Part shown: positions 9,501 through 17,250 of the stretch, in pieces
Numbering within the stretch: the stretch's first letter is position 1
Layout of the letters: each line of letters starts with the position of its first letter
Origin: CAZUMH01 sp964621645
Lineage (GTDB): Bacteria; Zhuqueibacterota; QNDG01; JAGLOF01
NCBI GenBank assembly: GCA_964621645.1
Contig: CAZUMH010000025.1
Location: 1-36,106 of the forward strand
Reading direction: 5' to 3'
DNA: 36,106 nucleotides
Program-made: the position numbers and the translations under genes
Notes under the pieces: generated by a model
Databases searched by the model: none
Told to the model about the DNA's origin: nothing
Seen by the model: the letters and a program-made list of their open reading frames with translations, nothing else

Positions 9501-10291
9501 AGTATACCATCAACGGGATAGGAACAATCGAAGTAGATAAAGAGGGTCATCAGACCTCATTTATTAACAACGCTGTGGGAGTGATCGAGAATGGGAAACT
9601 CGTTTCCATCTGGGGAACTCAACAGGATGTCACCACTCAGAAAGAGCAGGAAGAATCAAGTAAAAAAACGATAGACAGGGTAGTAAAAGATCTTCAGGGC
9701 ATCCGCCACCGGATAAAAAGTGACCTTGCTCTTATTGCCAATAGTCTCATAATACAGGAATCACAGATTAAAGACAAGGAAACTGTTGAGCTTTTTCGAA
9801 TCAGCCGCAGCCGGCTGCTCAACCTGATACATATTCATGAGAATCTCAATAGAAATCCGGACGCACAAGGGATCGACCTGGCTCATTACCTGGTGGAAAC
9901 AGCCGACACATTGCTTCACCTGTTCGGTATCAATCCCGCCAGTGTCCATTATGATTTTCACGCGGACGGCATAATACTGAGTCAGGATAAAGCGATTCCT
10001 ATCAGCATGATTATCAACGAACTGCTGGTTGGAACTTTTACGACAACTGATTTCAACAGCGGTAAAAAAGTTTGTAAGGTCTCAATACAGGTCACATCCC
10101 AGAAAAGCGGCCGACTGAAGCTTGTATACGGCGAGGAGGGTCTAAAAAAAGCTTCACGGGAAAATGAATCCGCCTCTCTCGGGACTCAACTCATCCATAC
10201 CCTGGTAGAGAGCCACCTGGGCGGCACTCTGAGCATCTCGGACAAGAAGAATACTCAATGGATCATCCAATTCCCCCTTAAGAACGCTTGA
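6587..10291 (+). CDS. Propeller-type sensor with PAS and degenerate HisKA_2 kinase core
   Basis: A 1234-residue membrane sensor. A signal segment ends near residue 28. Fourteen propeller repeats of the form xLWxGTxxGLxRYD follow (about 35-670; one, GGLLVATYNHGL, is weak), enough for two seven-blade propellers as in hybrid two-component systems. Next come a Y_Y_Y domain (about 690-785, KYRYRLKGLDSSWN), one membrane helix (about 807-826), a coiled coil and one PAS domain (about 880-1020). The kinase core keeps the phospho-acceptor H1041 in IRHRIKSDL, but the ATP-binding lobe is eroded. The N-box reads NELLVGTF where the neighbour has NELISNAL, and the DNGxG box is replaced by YGEEG. SLGTQLIHTL (G2-like) is kept. 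It is probably unable to bind ATP normally. The 28-bp gap to the paralogue downstream suggests an operon. There is no receiver or DNA-binding domain. Confidence 0.88.
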   Translation: MQQRERNHFKKIVLSAFIYCVASSGVTAQSIKEWPARISMDQGLSQSSVTAFAQDTDGFIWMGTDDGLNRYDAYSVLTYKKEPGNPLSLSNNEITALCLDSTGTLWVGTMSGLCRYDRDKDYFHRYLFKDEDSHSLSSDEICSIYRDSRGRLWIGTMDGLDLYRPESDDFTRYYPIPCDSSSREYSRIFAIMENDSDRFWLGTNGNGAVLFNPEDGSITHYLPDTNDKTSLSGYNIFSITKDKQGRIWLATWWNGLDLYEPEKNCFRHFDLNVTGDSEDININTTAYDGAGGLLVATYNHGLFQFDPGKEIFSRFSRPGMDLKLFDKLEIISIFRDRAGTIWLGSSSEGSFRIPLNADPLRLLRHDEYDKNSLSSSNIFSLAEDRSGAVWIGTNKGGLNRLDTKTEKIIRYLHRQGWEESLIDNNVWSLLVDRKGTVWIGTDKGLDRYNKATKDFIHIGYYSDKDGTSYPGIISLLEMDDNTIWLGTQWGGIQVYDKRSGQIMPQPEPAPPAGIFGDGTVSCMLQDSRNNIWAGTDDGLVCCSPGRGWRRYRKEDGLPDNSVITLMEGSDSTIWIGTAEGLGRLDPTSDRIIIFNRKHGLPSSTIYGLVYDKEGDIWISTGKGLSRLDPVSGQLRNYSKSEGLQNDEFNANAVLKCHDGTLYFGGVQGLNIFEPRQMEQSSSDAPLCFTNLSLFNQHVAPGDTIAGRLVLDRPLDQTDTLRLNWRDRMVGIEYASLDYVYPQRVKYRYRLKGLDSSWNLAKDRRFALYTNLPPGTYTFICQASYRIDSWPEQGRSLIMIISPPFWMTTFFRLLLAGLALALVYLFYQKKTHAMKRRTEDLEKYLLERTQEISMQKEKLSLANKRLKDEVFHRQETGTALRRSEQLYRTFIQKSPYGIYRVDFDTPVPVDLTPEEQVDLFYEHGFLADCNEALARMYGYSTREEIIGTRLVQLYGGKENLDNRKANLEFIRHKYTINGIGTIEVDKEGHQTSFINNAVGVIENGKLVSIWGTQQDVTTQKEQEESSKKTIDRVVKDLQGIRHRIKSDLALIANSLIIQESQIKDKETVELFRISRSRLLNLIHIHENLNRNPDAQGIDLAHYLVETADTLLHLFGINPASVHYDFHADGIILSQDKAIPISMIINELLVGTFTTTDFNSGKKVCKVSIQVTSQKSGRLKLVYGEEGLKKASRENESASLGTQLIHTLVESHLGGTLSISDKKNTQWIIQFPLKNA

Positions 10292-10319
10292 TTACCCTGA
10301 GTTAAAGAGGGAAAAACTC

Positions 10320-13300
10320 ATGTGTAACAGTATTTCAACCTGTAAAAGAATATGTATGATTTCCAGCCTCTTTGCGATTTTTCTGGCAACCAACACCATC
10401 CTCCCGGCTGTTTTTATGAGCGACATACCACTCGATCCTCATTTTTGTTCATTCACCACCGTGGACGGCCTTTCCCAAAACAGCGTCCGCTCTCTGCTTA
10501 TCGATAATAAAGGATTTCTCTGGATCGGAACGGAAGATGGAATAAATCGCTACGACGGGTATGATTTTATGATTCTGCGTCACGATCCCAGAAACAAGAA
10601 TAGCCTGAGCAGCAGCTACGTCTGGTCACTTCTGGAGGACCATTATGGGAAGATCTGGATAGGTACTTTTGGAGGAGGTCTCTGCCGTTATGATCCGACG
10701 ACCGAGAAGATTTGCAGGTTCACCGGGGGAACTTCTGATACTTCGTTGACCAGCAAAGAAATTAAAGTCCTATTCGAAGACTCAAAAAAAAGATTGTGGG
10801 TGGGCGCATCCGACGGATCTCTCTTTCGCTACCTGCAAAATGAGAACACCTTTCAACGATACTCTCTTTCCGCTGTCAACGAAAACGCCGACAGGAACCG
10901 TTATCTGTTTTTCATAAATGAAGACAGCAGCGGCGCCGTATGGGTTGGTAAAGGCGCTCAGCTTTTCTCCCTTTCCCCCGGAGAAAAGGAATTCCGTCAG
11001 GTAAAACTCGATTGTTCAGTGTATGGCCTTTCTGTCTTCTATACTATGATAGTGGATCATTCAGGCATACTTTGGTTTGGCACGAACAAGGGATTGATCA
11101 GGTACGACCCCGTCACCTCGAATATCAAATGCTTTCAGCATAATCCTCGTCTGCCTGCCAGTCTTTCACAAAACACGGTCTATTCGATTCTGAATGACAG
11201 CGAGGGACATCTATGGGTCGGGACCCAAAATGGACTTAATCTATTTCAGGAAAAAACCTCCTCCTTTCAACATTTCTTCGCGGATCCATTTGATCCCAAT
11301 AGTATTAGTAACAATATCATCTATTCTCTCGCGGAGGATCCTTTCGGTAATGTCTGGATAGGCACTTCCGAAGGACTGAACTATTTCGAAAAAGTAAGAG
11401 AACAATTCTATCACTATCAACATCATCCCGGTGACCGATCCTCTCTGGGCAACGACCAGGTGCACGCTTTCGCGGAAAACAGGGACGGTCGCATCTGGGT
11501 GGGGACCAATGAAGGTCTCATTCTTTTTGATCCCGTTAAAAAGACATTTATATCATCCGCGAACCTGAGCGCCGGGAAAGAAACCTCCATTCTCAGGCGT
11601 CGCGTACGCAGCCTTCTGATGGATAACCGGGGGAAGCTCTGGATCGGTACTTTTAATGGATTATACAGGTATACCACCGCGCAAGTATCGGGCTCACTCC
11701 ATAATACCGAATATCCCGGCCCACTGGAATTATTCGGATCGGCTTCGGATTTTATCAGCTGCATCTATCAGGACCCAGACGATAAAATATGGGTGGGGAC
11801 GAATAATGGGCTCAAGCGGATTGATCCGGTCAGCGGGAAGACTTTACTATATCCGCAGGTGCAAAACAATCCCAATAGTATTCACGGAACCGCCATTATG
11901 TCAATAATAAGGGACCGGCAAAAAAATCTGTGGCTCGGTACGGGAAGAGGCATAATCCGGATGAATTCCCCCGAAGGGACGTTCCATTCCTTCAATCTTT
12001 TTGCCGGTATTTCCGACAGCACCCTTTCCATTATTGTCTACTGCCTCCTGGAAGATTCCAAGGGGCGCCTGTGGGTGGGGACGAATGGTCTGGGATTATT
12101 CCGTTTCCTGCCGGATGAAAACCGCTTCCTTCGATATGGCAGAGAAGACGGATTAAAAAGCGAAGTAATATATGCATTATTGGAAGATAACCAGGGAATT
12201 CTCTGGTTGAGCACCAATCTGGGTCTCTGGGAATTTGATCCTGATGCTATCCAATTCACCCAGTACACTACCAAAGACGGTTTACAGGGTATGGAATTCA
12301 ACCGGCAGGCGGCACTAAAAAGCAGAGATGGGTCGCTCTATTTCGGAGGAATTAACGGATTCAACACATTCAGTCCCGAACAAATAAAACCTAATACCTA
12401 CAAACCCAGAATAATATTGACGAAATTATGGATAAATAACAGAATGGTTTCTCCCGGAGACACGCTGGACGGCAAAATTATTCTCCGGAAATCGATAACA
12501 CAGACAGATACTATCCGTCTCTCCCCTATCCATAAAATGTTGAGAATTGGTTTCGCAGCCCTTCATTACTCCTCACCTAAAGAGAACCAGATTCGCTATC
12601 GTCTTGATGGTTTCGACAGCAATTGGATCGAGGCAGGGAACAACCATGGCGCCACGTATACAAATCTGGATCCAGCGACCTACACCTTCGAAGTAAAAGG
12701 CAGTAATTCCGATGGGATTTGGAACGAAAAAAGCACCCGGCTTTGTATTATAGTGACTCCTCCATTTTATCGGAAGCTTCTATTCAGGATAATTTTATTA
12801 CTGTTTGTTTCCGCTCTCTTTCTCACCGCTCACAAGCTGCGCCTGGCCTTCATCAAAAAACGGAACCGGGAGCTTGCGGCTGTAAACGAACGTCTGGAAC
12901 TTGAGATAGGAAAAAGGAAAGAATCGGAAAAAGCATTACAGGACAGTGAGGAAAAATACCGCAGCCTGACCAACAACATCAATGTCGGCATCTTTCGTAC
13001 CACGGCGGACCAGCGGGGACGTTTCTTGGAAGTAAATCCGGCGATGGTAGAACTGTTGGGATACCAAAACAAGGACGAACTCCTCGGTATAAGCGTTTTG
13101 GACTCATACTCTGATCCAAGAGACAGAGAACGATTCCAGGCGAAAATGAAAACAAACCGCTGGGTCAAGGATGAGGAACTGCTTCTTTTAAAGAAGGACG
13201 GCACCCCTATCTGGTGTTCCATCTCGGCGGCTGCCTTCGAGAAGGACGGCAAAATTTTCCACTACGACGGTGTGCTTATTGACATCACCGATCAGGTGCA

Positions 13301-14330
13301 GACCCGCAAGAAGCTGGCCGCTGAACGTCACCTGCTCCGCTGGTTTGTGGAATTTGTGCCCACGCCTATATATCTAAAAGACCGGCAGGGACATTTCATT
13401 CTGGCCAACAACGCTTTGGCCGAGCACATGAATTGTCAATCCGCTGAACTGATCGGCAAAACCGACTTTGATTTTTATCCCAAGGAAGAGGCCAAACTCA
13501 GACTTCAGGACGAGCAAAAAGTAATGGACGAAAATACCATTATTAGTAAGGAAGAAACGGGAAAGACGCCCACCGGTATCCGCTGGTATTACACCACCAA
13601 GGCTCCCCGTTATGATGAAAACATGAATATCGTGGGGACATATGGCATCTCCTGGGATATTACGGAAAGGAAAAAGGGCGAAGAGCAAATAAAAAAGGAT
13701 CTGACAGAGAAAAACCTCTTACTCAAGGAAATCCACCACCGGGTAAAAAACAACCTGCAAGTGATCAGCAGTCTGCTGAATTTACAGGCGGCCTATATCC
13801 AGAATGACAAGGACCGGGATATGTTCCGCTCCAGCCAAGCCAGAGTGAAGTCTATTTCACTGGTTCATGAAAGAATATATCACTCTGATAATCTGGCTTC
13901 CGTCGATTTGGGGCAGTATGTTACCGGTCTCTGCCGAAGTCTTTTCCGATCCATCGATATTTCAAAGGATGATGTCAATCTTGAAATCCATACAGGAGAT
14001 ATCTCCATAAGTCTTGATCGGGCCGTTCCCTGCGGTCTCATCCTTAATGAGCTTATTTCCAATGCCCTTAAACATGCCTTCCCTAAACGCAATCCTGAAA
14101 AAGACAAGATATCCATATCACTGACAAAAGAAAATGGTGACATTCTCTTGATCGTCAAAGATAACGGCCGAAGGCTCCCCGACGGCATTGATGTGAAAAA
14201 AACGGATTCTTTGGGATTGCGTTTGGTAACACTGTTGACTGAACAACAGCTGGATGGAAATCTCACGATAAAGCGGGAGAACGGAACTGCTTTCCTCATC
14301 CGCTTCCCGCTGTCGACAAAAGAAGAATAA
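10320..14330 (+). CDS. Propeller-type sensor histidine kinase with two PAS domains (HisKA_2 type)
   Basis: A 1336-residue paralogue of the preceding gene. After a signal segment it has 14 propeller repeats (first WIGTEDGINRYD, last LYFGGINGF; about 45-680), then a Y_Y_Y domain (YRLDGFDSNWIEAG, GATYTNLDPATYTFEV), a membrane helix (about 817-836), a coiled coil, PAS1 (about 878-995) and PAS2 (about 1001-1120). The kinase core is of the HisKA_2/HATPase type: EIHHRVKNNLQVISSLL with the likely phospho-acceptor H1140, N-box NELISNALKHAF (N1243, N1248), DNGRRLP (1281-1287) and SLGLRLVTLL. In the G1 box the usual second glycine is arginine. AGAGGG lies upstream of the ATG. It probably senses a periplasmic ligand, possibly a glycan by analogy with propeller-type hybrid sensors, and must pass phosphate to a separate protein because it has no receiver domain. 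Confidence 0.9.
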   Translation: MCNSISTCKRICMISSLFAIFLATNTILPAVFMSDIPLDPHFCSFTTVDGLSQNSVRSLLIDNKGFLWIGTEDGINRYDGYDFMILRHDPRNKNSLSSSYVWSLLEDHYGKIWIGTFGGGLCRYDPTTEKICRFTGGTSDTSLTSKEIKVLFEDSKKRLWVGASDGSLFRYLQNENTFQRYSLSAVNENADRNRYLFFINEDSSGAVWVGKGAQLFSLSPGEKEFRQVKLDCSVYGLSVFYTMIVDHSGILWFGTNKGLIRYDPVTSNIKCFQHNPRLPASLSQNTVYSILNDSEGHLWVGTQNGLNLFQEKTSSFQHFFADPFDPNSISNNIIYSLAEDPFGNVWIGTSEGLNYFEKVREQFYHYQHHPGDRSSLGNDQVHAFAENRDGRIWVGTNEGLILFDPVKKTFISSANLSAGKETSILRRRVRSLLMDNRGKLWIGTFNGLYRYTTAQVSGSLHNTEYPGPLELFGSASDFISCIYQDPDDKIWVGTNNGLKRIDPVSGKTLLYPQVQNNPNSIHGTAIMSIIRDRQKNLWLGTGRGIIRMNSPEGTFHSFNLFAGISDSTLSIIVYCLLEDSKGRLWVGTNGLGLFRFLPDENRFLRYGREDGLKSEVIYALLEDNQGILWLSTNLGLWEFDPDAIQFTQYTTKDGLQGMEFNRQAALKSRDGSLYFGGINGFNTFSPEQIKPNTYKPRIILTKLWINNRMVSPGDTLDGKIILRKSITQTDTIRLSPIHKMLRIGFAALHYSSPKENQIRYRLDGFDSNWIEAGNNHGATYTNLDPATYTFEVKGSNSDGIWNEKSTRLCIIVTPPFYRKLLFRIILLLFVSALFLTAHKLRLAFIKKRNRELAAVNERLELEIGKRKESEKALQDSEEKYRSLTNNINVGIFRTTADQRGRFLEVNPAMVELLGYQNKDELLGISVLDSYSDPRDRERFQAKMKTNRWVKDEELLLLKKDGTPIWCSISAAAFEKDGKIFHYDGVLIDITDQVQTRKKLAAERHLLRWFVEFVPTPIYLKDRQGHFILANNALAEHMNCQSAELIGKTDFDFYPKEEAKLRLQDEQKVMDENTIISKEETGKTPTGIRWYYTTKAPRYDENMNIVGTYGISWDITERKKGEEQIKKDLTEKNLLLKEIHHRVKNNLQVISSLLNLQAAYIQNDKDRDMFRSSQARVKSISLVHERIYHSDNLASVDLGQYVTGLCRSLFRSIDISKDDVNLEIHTGDISISLDRAVPCGLILNELISNALKHAFPKRNPEKDKISISLTKENGDILLIVKDNGRRLPDGIDVKKTDSLGLRLVTLLTEQQLDGNLTIKRENGTAFLIRFPLSTKEE

Positions 14331-14348
14331 CCCGTCAGTTTCTTAAAA

Positions 14349-14879
14349 CTATTTTGCGCGATGATTGTTGGGAGGATCCTTGCGAAGTAAATCCTCCCTT
14401 TCTGTATTCACCGAATCTCTTCTGGTATTGTGGAAACGTCGTTCTCCTCCCCATCTGCGGAGAAGTATCCTCATATAGCTGTCACCTTTATCCGGTGGAA
14501 GGATCGATTTCTCCAGCAACAGTTGCCGGGTGATCTTTTTATCCAGAGCCGTTTGTATGATGCCTATGCTATCGAGTCTGACATCAATCGCCTGGGTGTC
14601 TAAAGGAGTTTTCAGCAGAATTTCGTGCAAGGCAGACCGCTGACGACGCTGTTCTTCCCACAGAGGGGTAAGTTCTTTCCGGAACCGCACTCGTGTCGAA
14701 TCAAGTTTTGCCTGGGTCTCGGGAGCGAGTTCAAGGCGGTGCGTCCCGCCGGAACCGAACCGACGTGACCTGCGCCTGCTGTCTCCGCTGTTAACAAGAA
14801 ATATGACCAAACTGAGAATAAAAGCCGCATTGAAGAGGAGGGAGACGATGAGAATATATTTCCTTCGTTTCATTTTCAT
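14349..14879 (-). CDS. Membrane-anchored Spy/CpxP/ZraP-like periplasmic protein
   Basis: A 176-residue protein with one N-terminal membrane segment (about 8-29) and a charged helical periplasmic part. Spacing such as LAPETQAKLDSTRVRFRKEL, then a helical hairpin and LLLEKSILPPDKGDSYMRIL, resembles the metal-resistance/Spy-CpxP-ZraP superfamily, whose members act as periplasmic chaperones or modulators of envelope-stress regulators. The match is by pattern only and no metal-binding histidine cluster is obvious. Its ATG overlaps the anti-sigma stop in ATGA, so it is the third gene of a sigma/anti-sigma/Spy-like operon. It ends 18 bp from the stop of the convergent sensor kinase. A role in sensing or buffering the stress handled by the ECF sigma factor is inference. 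Confidence 0.7.
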   Translation of the reverse strand: MKMKRRKYILIVSLLFNAAFILSLVIFLVNSGDSRRRSRRFGSGGTHRLELAPETQAKLDSTRVRFRKELTPLWEEQRRQRSALHEILLKTPLDTQAIDVRLDSIGIIQTALDKKITRQLLLEKSILPPDKGDSYMRILLRRWGGERRFHNTRRDSVNTEREDLLRKDPPNNHRAK

Positions 14880-15337
14880 TCCTCATTCGGAGGCGCGTTA
14901 AGCGCTAATTCCAGATAGATTTGGTCAAGAGTGGCCTCGGGAATTTCGTTTAAATTCTCTTCGATATAGGCCTGGGTGATCGGTTTTTCCGGCAAGGGTG
15001 CCGATAAAGCGGCACTGCTGCGATCTCCCACCAGACTGCCAATAACCACCCCCAGATAAAGTGCTCCGGCAAATGAGAGGGGTACCAGCACTTTTTCAGT
15101 AAATTTCATGCGGACCTGGACAGTATGAAGCCGGCCGTGCATCCGGGTATAGAAAAAAGGTGGTGCTTGCTTCGCAGGAAGCGCACTCAACCTTTCCCAG
15201 TCTTCTTTCATCTGATCCAGACGCTTACGGCATTCAGGACAGTGGTCGATGTGAGCATCGATACGCCCGCGATCATCCTCGCTGACTTCACCGTCCATGT
15301 AGGCGGAAAGTTTCCGTAAAATTGTTTCTTCTTTCAT
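14876..15337 (-). CDS. Zinc-finger anti-sigma factor (membrane bound)
   Basis: A 153-residue inner-membrane protein that should hold the upstream ECF sigma factor inactive. The N-terminal anti-sigma domain carries the HxxxCxxC zinc motif (H29, C33, C36 in HIDHCPECRKR) preceded by LSAYMDGEVSE, the typical opening of the family. One membrane helix follows at about 83-104, then a short periplasmic tail of about 48 residues. The ATG at 15337 follows AGGGAAAAA. It lies 49 bp after the sigma gene and overlaps the Spy-like gene by four bases. Release in this family is often by regulated proteolysis, but no protease gene is present in the window. Confidence 0.9.
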   Translation of the reverse strand: MKEETILRKLSAYMDGEVSEDDRGRIDAHIDHCPECRKRLDQMKEDWERLSALPAKQAPPFFYTRMHGRLHTVQVRMKFTEKVLVPLSFAGALYLGVVIGSLVGDRSSAALSAPLPEKPITQAYIEENLNEIPEATLDQIYLELALNAPPNEE

Positions 15338-15386
15338 TTTTTCCCTGTCTCTCCTATTCCCTACCTGTTAAACACCTGATTGCCGA

Positions 15387-15944
15387 TCATTCTTGCGAAA
15401 ATTCACTTAATTTTTCCTGTAAACTTTGACGAGCCCTGAAAAGCCTCGATTCTACAGCTGCGACGGAGCAATGCATTACTCCGGCGATTTCTTTATAGCT
15501 TAAATGATGATATCGCTTCAGAATGACCGCCGTCCTTTGTTTGTCCGGAAGAGAATCTATCGCTTTCTGAACAACTCCGGCCTTTTCCTCCCGTTCCAGA
15601 ATCACGTCCGGCCTGTCTTCTGATCGTGATTCCATCCCCCCTTTTGCTGTACGCAGAAAATCCAATGAAACAAGGCGCTTCCGCTTGCGGTCCCTGATCC
15701 GGTTCAGTGACAGATTTACCGCGATACGATATAAAAATGTTGAAAGCTTGGCCCGAGGTTCATAATTTTCGGCATTCTTATACAATTTGATAAAGACGTC
15801 CTGAGCGATTTCCTCGGCATCCTGATGGTTTCCCAGGTACTGCGAACAAAGGCTGTAGATCGAATCTTGATATGTATCCACAATCTTTCGGAAGGCGGCT
15901 TCATCACCTTCCTTCACCCTTTGCATCAATTCAGCATCAGTCAT
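15387..15944 (-). CDS. ECF-type RNA polymerase sigma factor
   Basis: A 185-residue sigma-70 factor of the extracytoplasmic-function class. Region 2 includes FRKIVDTYQDSIYSLCSQYL and DAEEIAQDVFIKLYKN. Region 4 is a helix-turn-helix with LSYKEIAGVMHCSVAAVESR followed by LFRARQSLQEKL. A linker without other domains separates them. The frame opens with a TTG two codons earlier, but the ATG at 15944 has AGGA six bases upstream and is preferred. It is followed by its cognate-looking zinc-finger anti-sigma factor. Subfamily and target promoters cannot be named from sequence alone; I looked for an autoregulatory ECF promoter in the 94 bp upstream and found none convincing. Confidence 0.93.
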   Translation of the reverse strand: MTDAELMQRVKEGDEAAFRKIVDTYQDSIYSLCSQYLGNHQDAEEIAQDVFIKLYKNAENYEPRAKLSTFLYRIAVNLSLNRIRDRKRKRLVSLDFLRTAKGGMESRSEDRPDVILEREEKAGVVQKAIDSLPDKQRTAVILKRYHHLSYKEIAGVMHCSVAAVESRLFRARQSLQEKLSEFSQE

Positions 15945-16038
15945 GACCAATCCTGGCGTTCCCGGGTCTGCAAAAAAGGCTCCATGTATATAACACCATG
16001 AACATACGAATACTTTTCTCTTACTGAATCCAGGTAAA

Positions 16039-17247
16039 TCATCCCGCCTGTGCCTTGAGTTCGAGACAGAAAACTACTCCGACTCCCGGTTTGGCGCTCT
16101 TAAGATACAGCCGGCCCCCATGGTATTCTTCGATAATGCGCCTGGCCAGATTCAGGCCCAGGCCCCAGCCTCTCTCCTTGGAAGAATATCCCGGTTTAAA
16201 GATCTTCTTACGCTGGCGCGGGTCCATGCCGCGTCCGTTATCTTCTATTTCCAGGAAAATCATTCTCTTTTCAGGGACCGAGAAAAGCCGCAGCCGGATC
16301 AGCCCTTCAGGTTTATCCATGGCGTCCAGACTGTTTTTCATGATGTTTTCCACAGCCCACTGAAACAGGCCTGGATTAAGCATTACCTGCGGAACCTTCT
16401 CGAATTCCTGTACAATACGCGTGGTCCGCCCCATGCGGGGAGCACGGGCTTGGATGTAATCGCAGACGTTCGATAAAGTTTGGCTTATATCTGTTTTTTC
16501 CAGGCTGGGACGGGATCCGATCTGGGAAAATCGCTGAGAGACCTGTTTAAGCCGGGATAAATCCTGCTCCATCTCCCGGTAAATATCCCCCCTGTTCCTC
16601 TTCTGGGGACCGCGGAGAATCTCAAGCCAGCCAAGCAGAGAAGAAAGCGGAGTGCCCAGTTGGTGGGCCGTTTCCTTGGCCATTCCCACCCAAATAAAAC
16701 GCTGCTCGCTCTGCTGCAGGTTGGCAAATCCGATGAATCCCACCAGCACAAAGAGTCCCAGGATGCCGATTTCAATATAGGGAAGCCAGTAAAGCTGCTG
16801 GATAAGACGAGAGTCACCGTAATAAAGATATCCCAGCACCGTATCATGGAACGTTATTGGTACCGGCTTTATCTCACGATCAAGCCTGTCGACCATCTTC
16901 TGTACCTGCATGACAGCCTGGCCGGAATGATCTCCCGAATCCACCGAGATGCCTTTCCACCAGATCGGCCTCTTCTCCACATCTGTGTTAATAAGAGGAA
17001 AATCCGTGCGCAGGATAACCTCGTCGAACAGAAAGTTAAGATCAGAAGAGGACTCTGTCTCGGCCACCTGGGCGTACATTCCGGCATAAAAAGATACCAG
17101 GGAACGCGTTTCCGTACGCAGTCCTTCTATTATACGACGGGTATAGAGATGCAGAAAAACACCTACCGCAACCAGCACCACCAGAATAACTGCCCGAAAG
17201 GTGGTGATGAGGCGCCAGGGATTCTGCCGAAAGCGCGTATGCACCAT
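16039..17247 (-). CDS. Sensor histidine kinase, two membrane helices
   Basis: A 402-residue membrane kinase. Membrane helices lie at about 18-36 and 153-175, enclosing a periplasmic or extracytoplasmic region of about 115 residues rich in tryptophan and aspartate. The dimerisation/phospho-acceptor motif is AKETAHQLGTPLSSLLGW with H195. The ATPase lobe is complete: ENIMKNSLDAM (N-box), EDNGRGMD (G1), FKPGYSSKERGWGLGL (F and G2 boxes). There is no HAMP or PAS domain. It starts 3 bp after the yfhO stop, so it is probably translated from the same message, and lies 94 bp before the ECF sigma gene. No response regulator accompanies it. The ATG at 17247 has AAAGGG seven bases upstream; a GTG one codon later is possible. 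Confidence 0.92.
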   Translation of the reverse strand: MVHTRFRQNPWRLITTFRAVILVVLVAVGVFLHLYTRRIIEGLRTETRSLVSFYAGMYAQVAETESSSDLNFLFDEVILRTDFPLINTDVEKRPIWWKGISVDSGDHSGQAVMQVQKMVDRLDREIKPVPITFHDTVLGYLYYGDSRLIQQLYWLPYIEIGILGLFVLVGFIGFANLQQSEQRFIWVGMAKETAHQLGTPLSSLLGWLEILRGPQKRNRGDIYREMEQDLSRLKQVSQRFSQIGSRPSLEKTDISQTLSNVCDYIQARAPRMGRTTRIVQEFEKVPQVMLNPGLFQWAVENIMKNSLDAMDKPEGLIRLRLFSVPEKRMIFLEIEDNGRGMDPRQRKKIFKPGYSSKERGWGLGLNLARRIIEEYHGGRLYLKSAKPGVGVVFCLELKAQAG

Positions 17248-17250
17248 CTC

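Noticed and set aside
15945..16038. Possible ECF autoregulatory promoter upstream of the sigma gene
   Set aside because: A GGGAACG resembling an ECF -35 lies too close to the start codon, and no -10 partner is at a suitable distance.
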